Positions 1 to 7,282 are shown, counted from the stretch's first letter. The stretch: 10,315 bases of DNA from Oscillospiraceae bacterium (GCA_018109965.1 JAGBFE010000395.1:1-10315); one strand, 5' to 3'. Numbers and translations are program-made. The notes: generated by a model from the letters alone, not told the origin.

Positions 1-130
1 TGCTGCAATGACCTTTACAAAGGCAAACCCTGTTATTCTTGTGATTTTAAGTGCTGCTGCAGGCATTCTGTGCAAATCACTGCGCAATGCCACAGATAAA
101 AATGCGGACAGGGGAGGTAAGGACAAATGA
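1..130 (+). CDS. Chromate transporter subunit, C-terminal end (partial)
   Basis: This is the 3' end of a gene that begins outside the window. The frame from base 2 is open until a TGA at 128-130. It encodes a hydrophobic stretch (about VILVILSAAAGIL) followed by a short polar, Lys/Asp-rich tail, as expected for the last membrane segment of a small membrane protein. The stop overlaps the ATG of the next gene (ATGA at 127-130), which implies translational coupling. The next gene is a short chromate-transporter (CHR) protein. Short CHR proteins are usually encoded as tandem pairs whose products work together, so this is most likely the partner subunit. The identity rests on the neighbour and the hydrophobic tail, because no family motif is visible in the 42 codons present. 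Confidence 0.65.
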   Translation, partial: AAMTFTKANPVILVILSAAAGILCKSLRNATDKNADRGGKDK

Positions 131-690
131 TTTATCTCCGGCTGTTTTCCGAGTTTTTTCAGATAGGTCTGTTTGCCGTGGGAGGCGGTATGGCAACCTT
201 GCCGTTTCTGCAGCGCCTTGGCGAAAAAACAGGCTGGTTCAGCCAGCAGCTTATCGCCGATATGGTTGCAATCAGCGAGTCTACCCCGGGGCCTATAGGC
301 GTAAATATGGCTACCTATGTGGGTTACAACGTTGGCGGTATTTTTGGCGGTTTGGTGGCTACAATGGGTCTTGCCCTGCCAAGCATTATCATAGTGATAA
401 TACTTTCCCGTTATCTTGCAAAGATTAAGGGCAGCAAGTATCTTGACTACGCCTTTTATGGTATGCGCCCTGCAGTTACGGGGCTTATTGCCGCAGCGGC
501 GATTTCGGTTATGCAGGTTGCAGTGTTCAACACAACACTTTACAAGGCAACAGGTGTTATCACCGATTTTATCGACCCAAAAAAGATAATTTATTTTCTG
601 ATTGCATTTGCTGCAATCAAAAAGTTTAAAAAGCACCCGATAACATATATCGCCATCAGTGCGGTTGTAGGGCTGGTTTTCCGCTTTTAG
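127..690 (+). CDS. Chromate transporter family protein, short form (CHR)
   Basis: A 187-residue membrane protein of the chromate ion transporter family (Pfam Chromate_transp). The N-terminus carries the family signature: a Phe/Gly-rich first helix with FAVGGGMATLPF at about residues 16-27, then the segment SESTPGPIGVNMATYVG at about 50-66. Several hydrophobic helices follow, at about 70-95, 115-130 and 150-187. Full-length ChrA proteins are about 400 residues with two homologous halves. This protein is one half, and the overlapping upstream gene should supply the other. The family exports chromate in some bacteria, but in anaerobic Firmicutes the true substrate is often unknown. The start is fixed by the ATGA overlap, with GGGGAGGTAAGG just upstream. 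A lipoprotein gene follows after 15 bp and is probably co-transcribed. Confidence 0.88.
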   Translation: MIYLRLFSEFFQIGLFAVGGGMATLPFLQRLGEKTGWFSQQLIADMVAISESTPGPIGVNMATYVGYNVGGIFGGLVATMGLALPSIIIVIILSRYLAKIKGSKYLDYAFYGMRPAVTGLIAAAAISVMQVAVFNTTLYKATGVITDFIDPKKIIYFLIAFAAIKKFKKHPITYIAISAVVGLVFRF

Positions 691-705
691 CAAAGGAGTA
701 TATCA

Positions 706-1791
706 ATGAAAAAACTGTTTTCTGTGTTGTTTATATGCTTTTTAACTGCATTTGCGCTGTGCGGCTGTAATGACAGTGGCTACAAAATGGTTACAGGACA
801 GGTGACAGCAGTTGAGTATGACGGTGTCGGCTATCCAAAATACACTGTGCTCACTCCCGACGGATACGAAGTCGGCATAACCCTTGACGAAACCACACTG
901 CTGTTCAGCTGGATTGGTGGCACCGATGCCGAAAAACTGCGCACAGGCGATATATCCGACTGGGACGGAATAAAAATCGTTGCAGACTGCAACTACGACA
1001 AAATGAAGCCTTTGTCAGAGGGCGGCAGATACGAAACTGTGCCCCAGATAACCATTGATGCTGCTCTGTATAAAAATGCCAAAACCCTTGCCGACGGTAC
1101 AGCGGTGGATATGTGGAAATATCACAGCAAAGAAATTTATCAGCTTGCCGACGGTACCGAGCTTTTGTGGGTAAACAATTCAACGGGCCCTGAAAATGTT
1201 TATGTGTACAATTCACAAAACTACGGTAACCTCAGTGAAACTGCACAGCAGAAGGTGAGTGAATATTATAATAACCGCGGTCTTTTGTATGATACAGATG
1301 CTTATCTTGAGCAGGCTTATGAAGATTACCAAAACGGCGTAGGTGAATTTGACGGCTATATGTTGGAACAAAGCATATCCCCAACCGCCTCAAACGATAA
1401 AATAATGTGTTTTTTAACGACTGTTACAACCCCGGTTTACGATAAGCGGGAAAGCACCGAAAGCCGTTACGGTGATATTTTTGACAGACATACGGGGGAA
1501 CATATCAGCGGATATGATATTTTTATCTGTGATGAAACAGAAATCATTGATGCAGTGCTGCAATACGGCTGGGATGGCTTTGTTGCTGATGTTACTGCTG
1601 CCGAAGCTGCAGAAATGAAAGCTGCCTTAAAAGCGGAATACATCATTCTGTGGGACGAAAGCATTGAAATTTCCTTCCCGAAAGGTACATTGCCAGGCCA
1701 GGAACACAGCTTTATTATCAGTGCGGATTATACCGACGAAATCAAAGCAATTATGCACCCTTGGGCAATACCAAACCAGGACAGAGGATAA
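706..1791 (+). CDS. Putative lipoprotein of unknown function
   Basis: A 361-residue protein with a clear lipoprotein signal: MKK, a hydrophobic core, and the lipobox ALCGC with the lipidated Cys at residue 21. It should be anchored on the outer face of the membrane. The ribosome site AAAGGAG (692-698) lies 7 bp before the ATG. The mature part is acidic and rich in Asp, Tyr and Thr. It begins with a beta-rich segment (about 28-110) containing VTGQVTAVEYDG and continues with mixed alpha/beta sequence. I recognise no catalytic motif or named domain. It follows the chromate-transporter genes by 15 bp, so it may share their transcript, though a link in function is only a guess. Transcription probably ends at the long hairpin at 1878-1956. 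Confidence 0.8.
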   Translation: MKKLFSVLFICFLTAFALCGCNDSGYKMVTGQVTAVEYDGVGYPKYTVLTPDGYEVGITLDETTLLFSWIGGTDAEKLRTGDISDWDGIKIVADCNYDKMKPLSEGGRYETVPQITIDAALYKNAKTLADGTAVDMWKYHSKEIYQLADGTELLWVNNSTGPENVYVYNSQNYGNLSETAQQKVSEYYNNRGLLYDTDAYLEQAYEDYQNGVGEFDGYMLEQSISPTASNDKIMCFLTTVTTPVYDKRESTESRYGDIFDRHTGEHISGYDIFICDETEIIDAVLQYGWDGFVADVTAAEAAEMKAALKAEYIILWDESIEISFPKGTLPGQEHSFIISADYTDEIKAIMHPWAIPNQDRG

Positions 1792-1877
1792 AAAATAAAC
1801 ATAAAACGGGTGGTATCATCCAGTATCATCAAGTTAAACGTAATCACCAAATATAAACCTGATATAATAAAACAAAA

Positions 1878-1956
1878 TGTCATTCTGAGCGCAGCGAAGA
1901 ATCTCCTTGTTTGATTAAACCGAGAGATTCTTCGGCATAAATGCCTCAGAATGACA
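1878..1956. repeat. Long imperfect palindrome, dispersed-repeat type; likely bidirectional terminator
   Basis: The outer arms TGTCATTCTGAG (1878-1889) and CTCAGAATGACA (1945-1956) are perfect inverted repeats. Inner arms GAAGAATCTC (1896-1905) and GAGATTCTTC (1924-1933) pair next, and the centre closes as GTTT-GATT-AAAC (1909-1920). The side segments 1890-1895 and 1934-1944 do not match, so the fold has an internal loop. A T-rich tract follows at about 1960-1967, and on the other strand the arm is followed by ATTTTGTTTTA. The element lies between two convergent genes. The TGTCATTCTGAGCG...GAAGAATCT pattern resembles a family of intergenic palindromes that recur in many bacterial genomes (from memory, not searched). 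A terminator role is inferred from position and shape. Confidence 0.65.
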
Positions 1957-1985
1957 TGATTTTTTATTAAAATATTTTGTTGTAT

Positions 1986-2993
1986 TTAAATCACAACGCC
2001 CAGAGCGTTCAGAATTATACCGCTCACTGTGCCTACAAAAAACACAATGCCCATAATTTTAAAGTTCTGTCGGCTGTGTGGGTTAACACGGAACAACACA
2101 ATCCAAGCAATACCGCTGCCTGCAAGCAGACCTGCCATTGCAGTGCCAAAGCTGATTACACCGCTTAAGTAAAGCTGTGTGATTGCCACGCTGGATGCAC
2201 AGTTTGGTATCATACCAACCACGCAGCTGACCACAGGTGCCCACACGCCTGCTTTGGAAACCACTTCTTCAATAATTTCCACCCCTGCAAGGTCAATTAC
2301 AAGGTTGAGCAGAAATGTAACCACAAAAATTACAAGATAAATTTTGACTGTGTGAACAAAAGCGGCTTTCACAGGGCTGTGCTCGCAGCCGTGGCAGTCT
2401 TCCTCAATGCAGAAGTCGCTGATATATTCGTGATGTTCGTGGTGCTCGCTGTGGTGATGTTCGCCATCAAGGTTGTGGTGGTGATGGTGGTGTTCGCCGT
2501 GGCTGTGGGAGTGTTCCGCGTGATGATGCGCACCGCGCAGCTGCTGAAATTTAATTCTCATACGGTGGACAAGTTCAACACCAAAGCCTGCCGCAACGGC
2601 AATAGCCACTTTTATTGCAATGATTTTGACAATTCTGCCCGTTTCCACATTGCTGCCAAGCATAACAGCCAGCATCTCATCACTTGTGGACAGATAAACC
2701 GCAACAATTGTGCCGATACTTATCACCTTGCCTGCAAAGAGGTTAGTTGCCATAACGGAAAAACCGCACTGCGGCAGTGCCCCCACAAGACCGCCAAGCA
2801 GCGGCCCTTTGCCGCCTGCCTTGCGGATAAGTTCAAGGCTTTTGTCGCTCATGGAATGTTCCATATATTCCAGCAGAACAAAAACTATAAACAAAAATGG
2901 AACAAGGCTCCAGGTATCAGCAAAAGTATGTGAAAAAATATGCTCAAAAAGATGTTCGGTGATGACCTCGTGGTCGTGTACGTGAGCGTGCAT
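1986..2993 (-). CDS. Putative heavy-metal/manganese exporter, ArsP_2-type permease with His-rich loop
   Basis: A 335-residue membrane protein. The open frame extends upstream to 3110, but the start is placed at 2993 because AAAGGAAT precedes that ATG by a few bases and the upstream residues overlap a folded leader. Hydrophobic segments lie at about residues 29-43, 64-100, 122-142, 215-235, 250-300 and 312-335. Two related modules are visible: GALPQCGFSVMATNLFAGKV (71-90) and GMIPNCASSVAITQLYLSGV (260-279), each with a P-x-C motif. This matches my memory of the Pfam ArsP_2 family of putative 10-TM metal exporters, annotated as putative manganese transporter or arsenic efflux protein. Between the halves (about 155-204) is a hydrophilic loop with more than 20 His, including a run of six, plus Cys195, Cys200 and Cys203. 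The N-terminus (MHAHVHDHE) is also His-rich. Such loops commonly bind transition metals. The actual metal cannot be read from the sequence. Confidence 0.82.
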   Translation of the reverse strand: MHAHVHDHEVITEHLFEHIFSHTFADTWSLVPFLFIVFVLLEYMEHSMSDKSLELIRKAGGKGPLLGGLVGALPQCGFSVMATNLFAGKVISIGTIVAVYLSTSDEMLAVMLGSNVETGRIVKIIAIKVAIAVAAGFGVELVHRMRIKFQQLRGAHHHAEHSHSHGEHHHHHHNLDGEHHHSEHHEHHEYISDFCIEEDCHGCEHSPVKAAFVHTVKIYLVIFVVTFLLNLVIDLAGVEIIEEVVSKAGVWAPVVSCVVGMIPNCASSVAITQLYLSGVISFGTAMAGLLAGSGIAWIVLFRVNPHSRQNFKIMGIVFFVGTVSGIILNALGVVI

Positions 2994-3082
2994 TCGGATT
3001 CCTTTCAAAATATATGAATAAGTTATGTTGATATATAAACTGTATGATAAATACTGTTGTACAATAATAAGTCGACTGTGTG

Positions 3083-3178
3083 GCAAGCTTGTCCTCTCGC
3101 TGTTTTGCAAATGTCAGCCGCCGTTATGTGCATATCTGCAGAGCGGCGATATTTGTACACGGGTTAGCCTGCGCTTAC
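3083..3178 (-). ncRNA. Candidate structured 5' leader (possible metal-sensing riboswitch) of the exporter gene
   Basis: Read on the minus strand, a transcript from the predicted promoter starts at about 3181 and enters helix P1 at once: GUAAGC (3178-3173) pairs with GCUUGC (3088-3083). Inside are CGCCG/CGGCG enclosing a nested UGCA-GAUA-UGCA hairpin, and directly after it GCUG/CAGC. The strand joining P1 to the inner helices has GCAGGC and the return strand has GAGAGGACA. The roughly 96-nt size, a closing P1 and an inner multi-helix junction are typical of a riboswitch aptamer. The gene behind it is a probable metal exporter. Length and the GCAGGC/GGACA pieces recall the NiCo (czcD) class, but I could not fit the full NiCo junction, so no class is assigned. 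Confidence 0.4.
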
Positions 3179-3187
3179 TAAATTTAA

Positions 3188-3216
3188 ATTTTACCACAAA
3201 TTTATTGTAGGGTAAA
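3188..3216 (-). promoter_or_regulatory. Predicted sigma-A promoter for the metal-exporter gene
   Basis: On the minus strand, TTTACC (3216-3211) and TAAAAT (3193-3188) are separated by 17 bp. The -10 box is good and the -35 box is moderate. The expected start at about 3181 is only a few bases before helix P1 of the folded leader. A tandem GGTAAATT repeat (3211-3218 and 3219-3226, plus-strand reading) covers the -35 box and could be an operator. Confidence 0.5.
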
Positions 3217-3259
3217 TTGGTAAATTAAATAAAATATATACCATATCAGCCATAATTTA

Positions 3260-3288
3260 TTGATAAACCGATAAAAATGCCGTATAAT
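3260..3288 (+). promoter_or_regulatory. Predicted sigma-A promoter for the UvrA-like gene
   Basis: TTGATA (3260-3265) and a perfect TATAAT (3283-3288) are 17 bp apart. The predicted start at about 3295 gives a short leader before the AAAGGAG ribosome site (3314-3320) and the ATG at 3327. The promoter is divergent from that of the exporter gene. Confidence 0.7.
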
Positions 3289-3326
3289 TTTTACAGACCA
3301 AAGTACAATTTTTAAAGGAGCAGGCA

Positions 3327-5576
3327 ATGAGCGAGTATATTGTAATAACAGGCGCAAGGGAAAACAACCTTAAAAATATAAATGTAAAAATCCCCAAAAA
3401 ACAGATTACTGTTTTCACAGGGGTTTCGGGCAGCGGCAAAAGCTCCATCTGCCTTGACACCATTGCGGCCGAAAGCCGCCGTGAACTCAACGAAACTTTC
3501 CCTGTTTATGTTCAGCACCATCTGCCAAAATACGGCAGACCAAACGTTGAAAAAATCGAAAATCTGCCTGTTACCATAGTTATTGACCAAAAGAAACCAT
3601 CAGGCAACAGCCGTTCCACCGTTGGCACATATACCGACATCTACACAATGCTGCGTCTTTTGTTCAGCCGTGTGGGCAAGCCGTTTATCGGCTATTCCGA
3701 TGTGTTCAGCTTCAATCATCCGTCGGGCAGCTGCCCCCGCTGTGACGGATTGGGTGTGGTGACCGACCTTGATATTCACAAGCTGGTGGACTTTGACAAA
3801 TGCCTCAACGACGAAGGCGTTATCAACTATCCTGCCTTTACAACAGGTGCGTGGAGATGGAAACGCTATGCCTACAGCGGCCTGTTTGACCTTGACAAAA
3901 AGATTAAAGATTACAGCGAAGAAGAACTGCAGCTGTTTTTGTATTCACCGCAGATACGCCTTAAAAACCCGCCTGCAAACTGGCCTAAATCTGCAAAATT
4001 TGAGGGCATCTATCCCCGTATGTACCGCAGCATTATCAACAGCAAAGAGGGCGAAATGCACAAAAAGCATCTGGAAAAAATGGTTTCCACCTTTACCTGC
4101 CCCGAATGTCACGGTCAGCGTGTAAACGACAAGGTGAGAAGCTGCCTTATCAACGGCAAAAGTATTGCAGATGTGTGCGATATGCCTATCGAAGATGCAA
4201 TCGACTTTGTAAAAAGCATTGATGACCCGCTGGCAAGGGATCTGAAGCTTGAGCTGACAAAACGCCTGCAGGCTTTGGTTGATATCGGTCTTTCATATTT
4301 GTCCCTCAGCCGCGGCACCGACACACTGTCGGGCGGTGAGGCACAGCGTATAAAAATTGCAAAATATATCAACTCGGCTCTCACCGATATGCTTTATGTG
4401 CTGGACGAGCCAAGTGTTGGGCTGCACCCAAAGGATATCGACAGAATGAAGCTGTCTCTTGAAAAACTCAAAAATCACGGCAATACAGTGCTTATTGTTG
4501 AGCACCACCGCGAAATCATCAAGCTTGCTGACAACATTGTGGATATGGGCCCTAAAGCAGGTCAGTACGGTGGCGAAATTATGTTTGAGGGCGACTATGA
4601 CGGACTGCTTAAAGCCGACACAATCACTTCAAAAATGCTGGGTGCAGTTACACCGCTAAAAACAGATTACCGCACACCAACGGGCTGGTTCAGGGTGGAA
4701 AATGCCACACTCCACAACCTCAAAAATGTCACAGTTGACCTGCCGATGGGCACAATCTGTGTTATTGCGGGTGTTGCAGGCAGCGGCAAGTCCAGCCTTA
4801 TGGAACATTTTCAGAACGTTTATCCCGAAACGGTAATTTCAATAAAACAGAAAAATATCGGCATCAACCTGCGTTCAACACCTGCCACATACCTTGAAAT
4901 ATGGGACGAAATACGCAATCTTTTTGCAAAGGCAAACAAGGTTTCCAACGCTTATTTCAGTTTCAACTCCATTGGCGGCTGCCCTGTGTGCGGCGGCAAG
5001 GGTGTCATTGTCAGCGAAATGGCATTTATGGATGCTATCGAAACCAAATGCGAAGCCTGCGGCGGCCTGCGCTTTTCACAGGAAGCACTCAGCTTTAAAT
5101 ACAACGGCAAAAACATCGGCGAAGTTATGGATATGTCGGTATCCCAGGCTATCGAATTTTTCAAAGGCAAACCGTTTGTGGACAAGCTGGAAAGCCTTGA
5201 AAAAGTGGGCCTTGGATATATCCATCTCAATCAGTCGATGTCTACACTGTCGGGGGGCGAGCTGCAGCGTGTGAAACTTGCCGACAAGCTGAAAGAAAAA
5301 GGCCAGGTGTTTATCCTTGACGAGCCTACCGACGGTCTGCACCTTGACGATATCAAGCGCCTCAAAGGCATATTCAACGATATGGCAGATGCAGGCAACA
5401 CACTGTTCATTATCGAGCACAGCCTTGATGTTATGAAGGATGCGGACTACATTGTGGAAATGGGTCCCGAAGGCGGTCTCAAGGGCGGCAGCGTGCTGTT
5501 CAGCGGCAGACCATGTGATATTATGGACTGCGAAAAATCAGTTACAGGCAGATATATAAAAGAAAGCCTTGAATAA
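3327..5576 (+). CDS. Short UvrA-like twin-ATPase protein (excinuclease ABC subunit A family)
   Basis: A 749-residue protein with two ABC-type ATPase halves arranged as in UvrA. Half 1 has Walker A GVSGSGKSS (32-40), signature LSGGEAQR (334-341) and Walker B/D-loop LYVLDEPSVGLH (356-367). Half 2 has Walker A GVAGSGKSS (482-490), signature LSGGELQR (641-648) and FILDEPTDGLH (662-672), with a switch His in each (VEHH, IEHS). A CxxC-x19-CxxC zinc module sits at 552-578, and further CxxC pairs at 136-139 and 258-261. Canonical UvrA is about 940 residues. The segment between the first Walker A and first signature is short here, which fits loss of most of the UvrB-binding/insertion region, as in UvrA2 or DrrC-like paralogues. 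Those bind DNA or protect against DNA-active drugs. It is therefore probably not the main repair UvrA. It is monocistronic, with its own promoter and a strong terminator. Confidence 0.9.
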   Translation: MSEYIVITGARENNLKNINVKIPKKQITVFTGVSGSGKSSICLDTIAAESRRELNETFPVYVQHHLPKYGRPNVEKIENLPVTIVIDQKKPSGNSRSTVGTYTDIYTMLRLLFSRVGKPFIGYSDVFSFNHPSGSCPRCDGLGVVTDLDIHKLVDFDKCLNDEGVINYPAFTTGAWRWKRYAYSGLFDLDKKIKDYSEEELQLFLYSPQIRLKNPPANWPKSAKFEGIYPRMYRSIINSKEGEMHKKHLEKMVSTFTCPECHGQRVNDKVRSCLINGKSIADVCDMPIEDAIDFVKSIDDPLARDLKLELTKRLQALVDIGLSYLSLSRGTDTLSGGEAQRIKIAKYINSALTDMLYVLDEPSVGLHPKDIDRMKLSLEKLKNHGNTVLIVEHHREIIKLADNIVDMGPKAGQYGGEIMFEGDYDGLLKADTITSKMLGAVTPLKTDYRTPTGWFRVENATLHNLKNVTVDLPMGTICVIAGVAGSGKSSLMEHFQNVYPETVISIKQKNIGINLRSTPATYLEIWDEIRNLFAKANKVSNAYFSFNSIGGCPVCGGKGVIVSEMAFMDAIETKCEACGGLRFSQEALSFKYNGKNIGEVMDMSVSQAIEFFKGKPFVDKLESLEKVGLGYIHLNQSMSTLSGGELQRVKLADKLKEKGQVFILDEPTDGLHLDDIKRLKGIFNDMADAGNTLFIIEHSLDVMKDADYIVEMGPEGGLKGGSVLFSGRPCDIMDCEKSVTGRYIKESLE

Positions 5577-5589
5577 ATAAAACGCAAAT

Positions 5590-5634
5590 ACAGACGGGAA
5601 TATTTTGATATAATATTCCTGTCTGTTTATTTTT
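5590..5634 (+). terminator. Rho-independent terminator after the UvrA-like gene
   Basis: ACAGACGGGAATATT (5590-5604) pairs with AATATTCCTGTCTGT (5612-5626): 15 pairs including one G-U, with a 7-nt loop. TTATTTTTG follows. It begins 14 bp after the stop codon. Confidence 0.85.
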
Positions 5635-5785
5635 GTTGATCCTGCAGAACAAAATTCAACATTGTCTTAAACAGACTTTCAGACGTTGGCGGCGGCTTAA
5701 AACAGAATGAAATTTGTGCAAAATGCTGAAAAAACGCAAATAAAACAGCAATTTTTTTAGTAATAACCAAAAATTGAAAATTGGG
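5635..5785. other. Non-coding AT-rich spacer
   Basis: About 150 bp between the terminator and the next promoter. I see no gene, clear hairpin or tandem repeat. A short AAAACGCAAATA motif shared with the region just after the UvrA-like stop is probably chance in AT-rich sequence. Confidence 0.6.
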
Positions 5786-5814
5786 TTGACAACAAATTAA
5801 CAACGGGATATAAT
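5786..5814 (+). promoter_or_regulatory. Consensus sigma-A promoter for the T-box/transporter unit
   Basis: A perfect TTGACA (5786-5791) and perfect TATAAT (5809-5814) are exactly 17 bp apart. The start is expected at about 5821, right before Stem I of the T-box. Such a strong promoter is in keeping with control by attenuation downstream. Confidence 0.85.
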
Positions 5815-5825
5815 GTCCTCATAAA

Positions 5826-6107
5826 CAGCGATGATAAAGAAGAAGTAAAAAGCTACAAAGCAGACAGAGAGTCCTTGTTTGGTGGAAAAGGATGTGCGGA
5901 CGGCTTTTGAATACATCTTTTAGCTGGTGAGGTGAAGGGGCAAATGCCTTGTGTAGCTTCATCCGGTAGCAACCGTTACATTGCAGAGTATTCGCTTATG
6001 CAGGGCCGATACTCGTCAAGGTCAGCATCGTGAGGTGCTGATAAATAGAGGTGGTAACACGGGAATTCTCGTCCTCTGATTTTACAATCAGAGGGCGTTG
6101 TTTTTTT
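5826..6107 (+). promoter_or_regulatory. T-box leader with UAC (tyrosine) specifier
   Basis: A complete T-box leader, which senses the charging of a tRNA and lets transcription proceed when the uncharged tRNA binds. Stem I is closed by CAGC (5826-5829)/GCTG (5923-5926). AAAGA (5836-5840)/TCTTT (5916-5920) and AAAAGC (5848-5853)/GCTTTT (5903-5908) flank the specifier loop, which has AGUA (5844-5847) facing GAAUACA (5909-5915). The specifier reads UAC at 5912-5914, a Tyr codon. The apical CAGAGAG and GGTGGAA motifs are present. Stem III is GAGTAT/ATACTC (5986-6014). The T-box bulge has UGGU (6052-6055), calling for a tRNA with discriminator A. The antiterminator pairs AGAGG (6047-6051) with CCTCT (6073-6077). 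Confidence 0.92.
6073..6107 (+). terminator. T-box-controlled terminator
   Basis: CCTCTGATT (6073-6081) pairs with AATCAGAGG (6086-6094) around the loop TTAC, followed by GCGTTG and seven T residues (6101-6107). Its left arm is shared with the T-box antiterminator helix, so the two folds exclude each other. Confidence 0.9.
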
Positions 6108-6145
6108 ATAAGCTCTCTGAAAAACAAAATTAAAGGAGAACTATT

Positions 6146-7126
6146 ATGAAAAAACTTACTGCACTTTTACTCACATTGGCTATGGCAATATCAATGGTTG
6201 CCTGTTCATCTGCACCTGCTTCCGAAAGCGGCGAAGCAGACGGCGAAATGCTGCAGATCGGCATTCTTCAGCTTGTGGAACACAACGCTCTTGACTCTGC
6301 ACGCGAAGGCTTTGTTCAGGCACTTGCTGACAACGGCTTTGTTGACGGCGAAAACGTTGTTATCGATGTACAGAATGCTCAGTCCGACCAGTCCAACCTT
6401 TCCACAATGAGTGAACGTTTTGTAAACAACAACTGTGATCTTGTTCTTGCAATTGCAACAGGGGCAGCACAGTCAATTGCTTCCAAAACAACGGAAATAC
6501 CAATCCTTTTCACAGCAGTTACCGACCCTGTTGATGCAGGCCTTGTTGATTCCAACGAAGTTCCGGGCGGCAACATCAGCGGCACAAATGATATGAGCCC
6601 AATCGCACAGCAGATTGACCTTATGCTTCAGCTTAAACCTGAAACAAAAACTGTTGGCATCATCTACACATCCAATGAGGACAACTCTATCCTTCAGGCT
6701 GACATCGTAAAAGGTGTTCTCGATGCAAAAGGTATTGCATACATCGAACAGACAGTTACAAACTCCGGCGAAGTTCAGCAGGCAGCACAGAGTGTTGCTT
6801 CAAATGCTGACGCTATCTACACACCAACAGACAATGTTGTTGCTTCTGCAATGCCAATCGTTGCACAGATTGCAATGGATGCAAAAATCCCGCTTATCTG
6901 CGGCGAAGAAAACCAGGTTGTCAACGGCGGTCTTGCAACACTTGGCCTCAACTACTACAACCTTGGTTACCAGACAGGTGAAATGGCAGTGAGAGTGCTG
7001 GGCGGCGCAGATATTTCCACAATGCCTGTTGAAAGTCAGGTTAACTACAGCTACCTTATCAACGGTGAAACAGCTGCTGCAATCGGTATCGAAATCCCTG
7101 CAGAATTACAGGAATTTGTACAGTAA
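6146..7126 (+). CDS. ABC transporter substrate-binding lipoprotein, TrpX-type (aromatic amino acid)
   Basis: A 326-residue exported lipoprotein: MKK, a hydrophobic core, lipobox SMVAC with the lipidated Cys at 20, then a Ser/Ala/Glu linker. The mature part (about 37-320) matches the ABC_sub_bind family (PF04392): IGILQLVEHNALD at the start, FVQALADNGFVDGENV, DLVLAIATGAAQ, PILFTAVTDPV, PGGNISGTND, and KTVGIIYTSNEDNS opening the second lobe. This is the TrpX family, known from comparative genomics as part of the T-box-controlled TrpXYZ tryptophan uptake system. Here the T-box specifier is UAC, so tyrosine is the likelier signal and perhaps the ligand. AAAGGAG precedes the ATG by about 8 bp. No permease or ATPase gene follows, only a terminator and convergent genes, so membrane partners must be encoded elsewhere or be shared. 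Confidence 0.88.
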   Translation: MKKLTALLLTLAMAISMVACSSAPASESGEADGEMLQIGILQLVEHNALDSAREGFVQALADNGFVDGENVVIDVQNAQSDQSNLSTMSERFVNNNCDLVLAIATGAAQSIASKTTEIPILFTAVTDPVDAGLVDSNEVPGGNISGTNDMSPIAQQIDLMLQLKPETKTVGIIYTSNEDNSILQADIVKGVLDAKGIAYIEQTVTNSGEVQQAAQSVASNADAIYTPTDNVVASAMPIVAQIAMDAKIPLICGEENQVVNGGLATLGLNYYNLGYQTGEMAVRVLGGADISTMPVESQVNYSYLINGETAAAIGIEIPAELQEFVQ

Positions 7127-7282
7127 AACCGCCTGTGCTTTGCAATCAGTACATTTGATAAATATGTCCCTGCACAAATGCTGATTTAAACAGCCTTAAA
7201 TATTTAAAGAATTATATAAAAATAAAACCATTGTTAATCAGAAACTTACAATCAGAAATCTGATCTGGCTTTTTTCATACAA

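Noticed and set aside
2352..2933. 193-codon plus-strand frame
   Set aside because: A shadow of the His-rich exporter gene. The Val-rich repetitive part is the reverse of the His codons.
2994..3110. N-terminal extension of the exporter by 39 residues to an upstream ATG at 3110
   Set aside because: No good ribosome site is present there, the extension overlaps the folded leader, and the ATG at 2993 has a well-placed AAAGGAAT.
3071..3141. SalI (GTCGAC), HindIII (AAGCTT) and PstI (CTGCAG) sites within about 70 bp, as if from a cloning vector
   Set aside because: The sites are separated by natural-looking sequence and do not follow a known polylinker. They are chance hexamers inside the leader helices.
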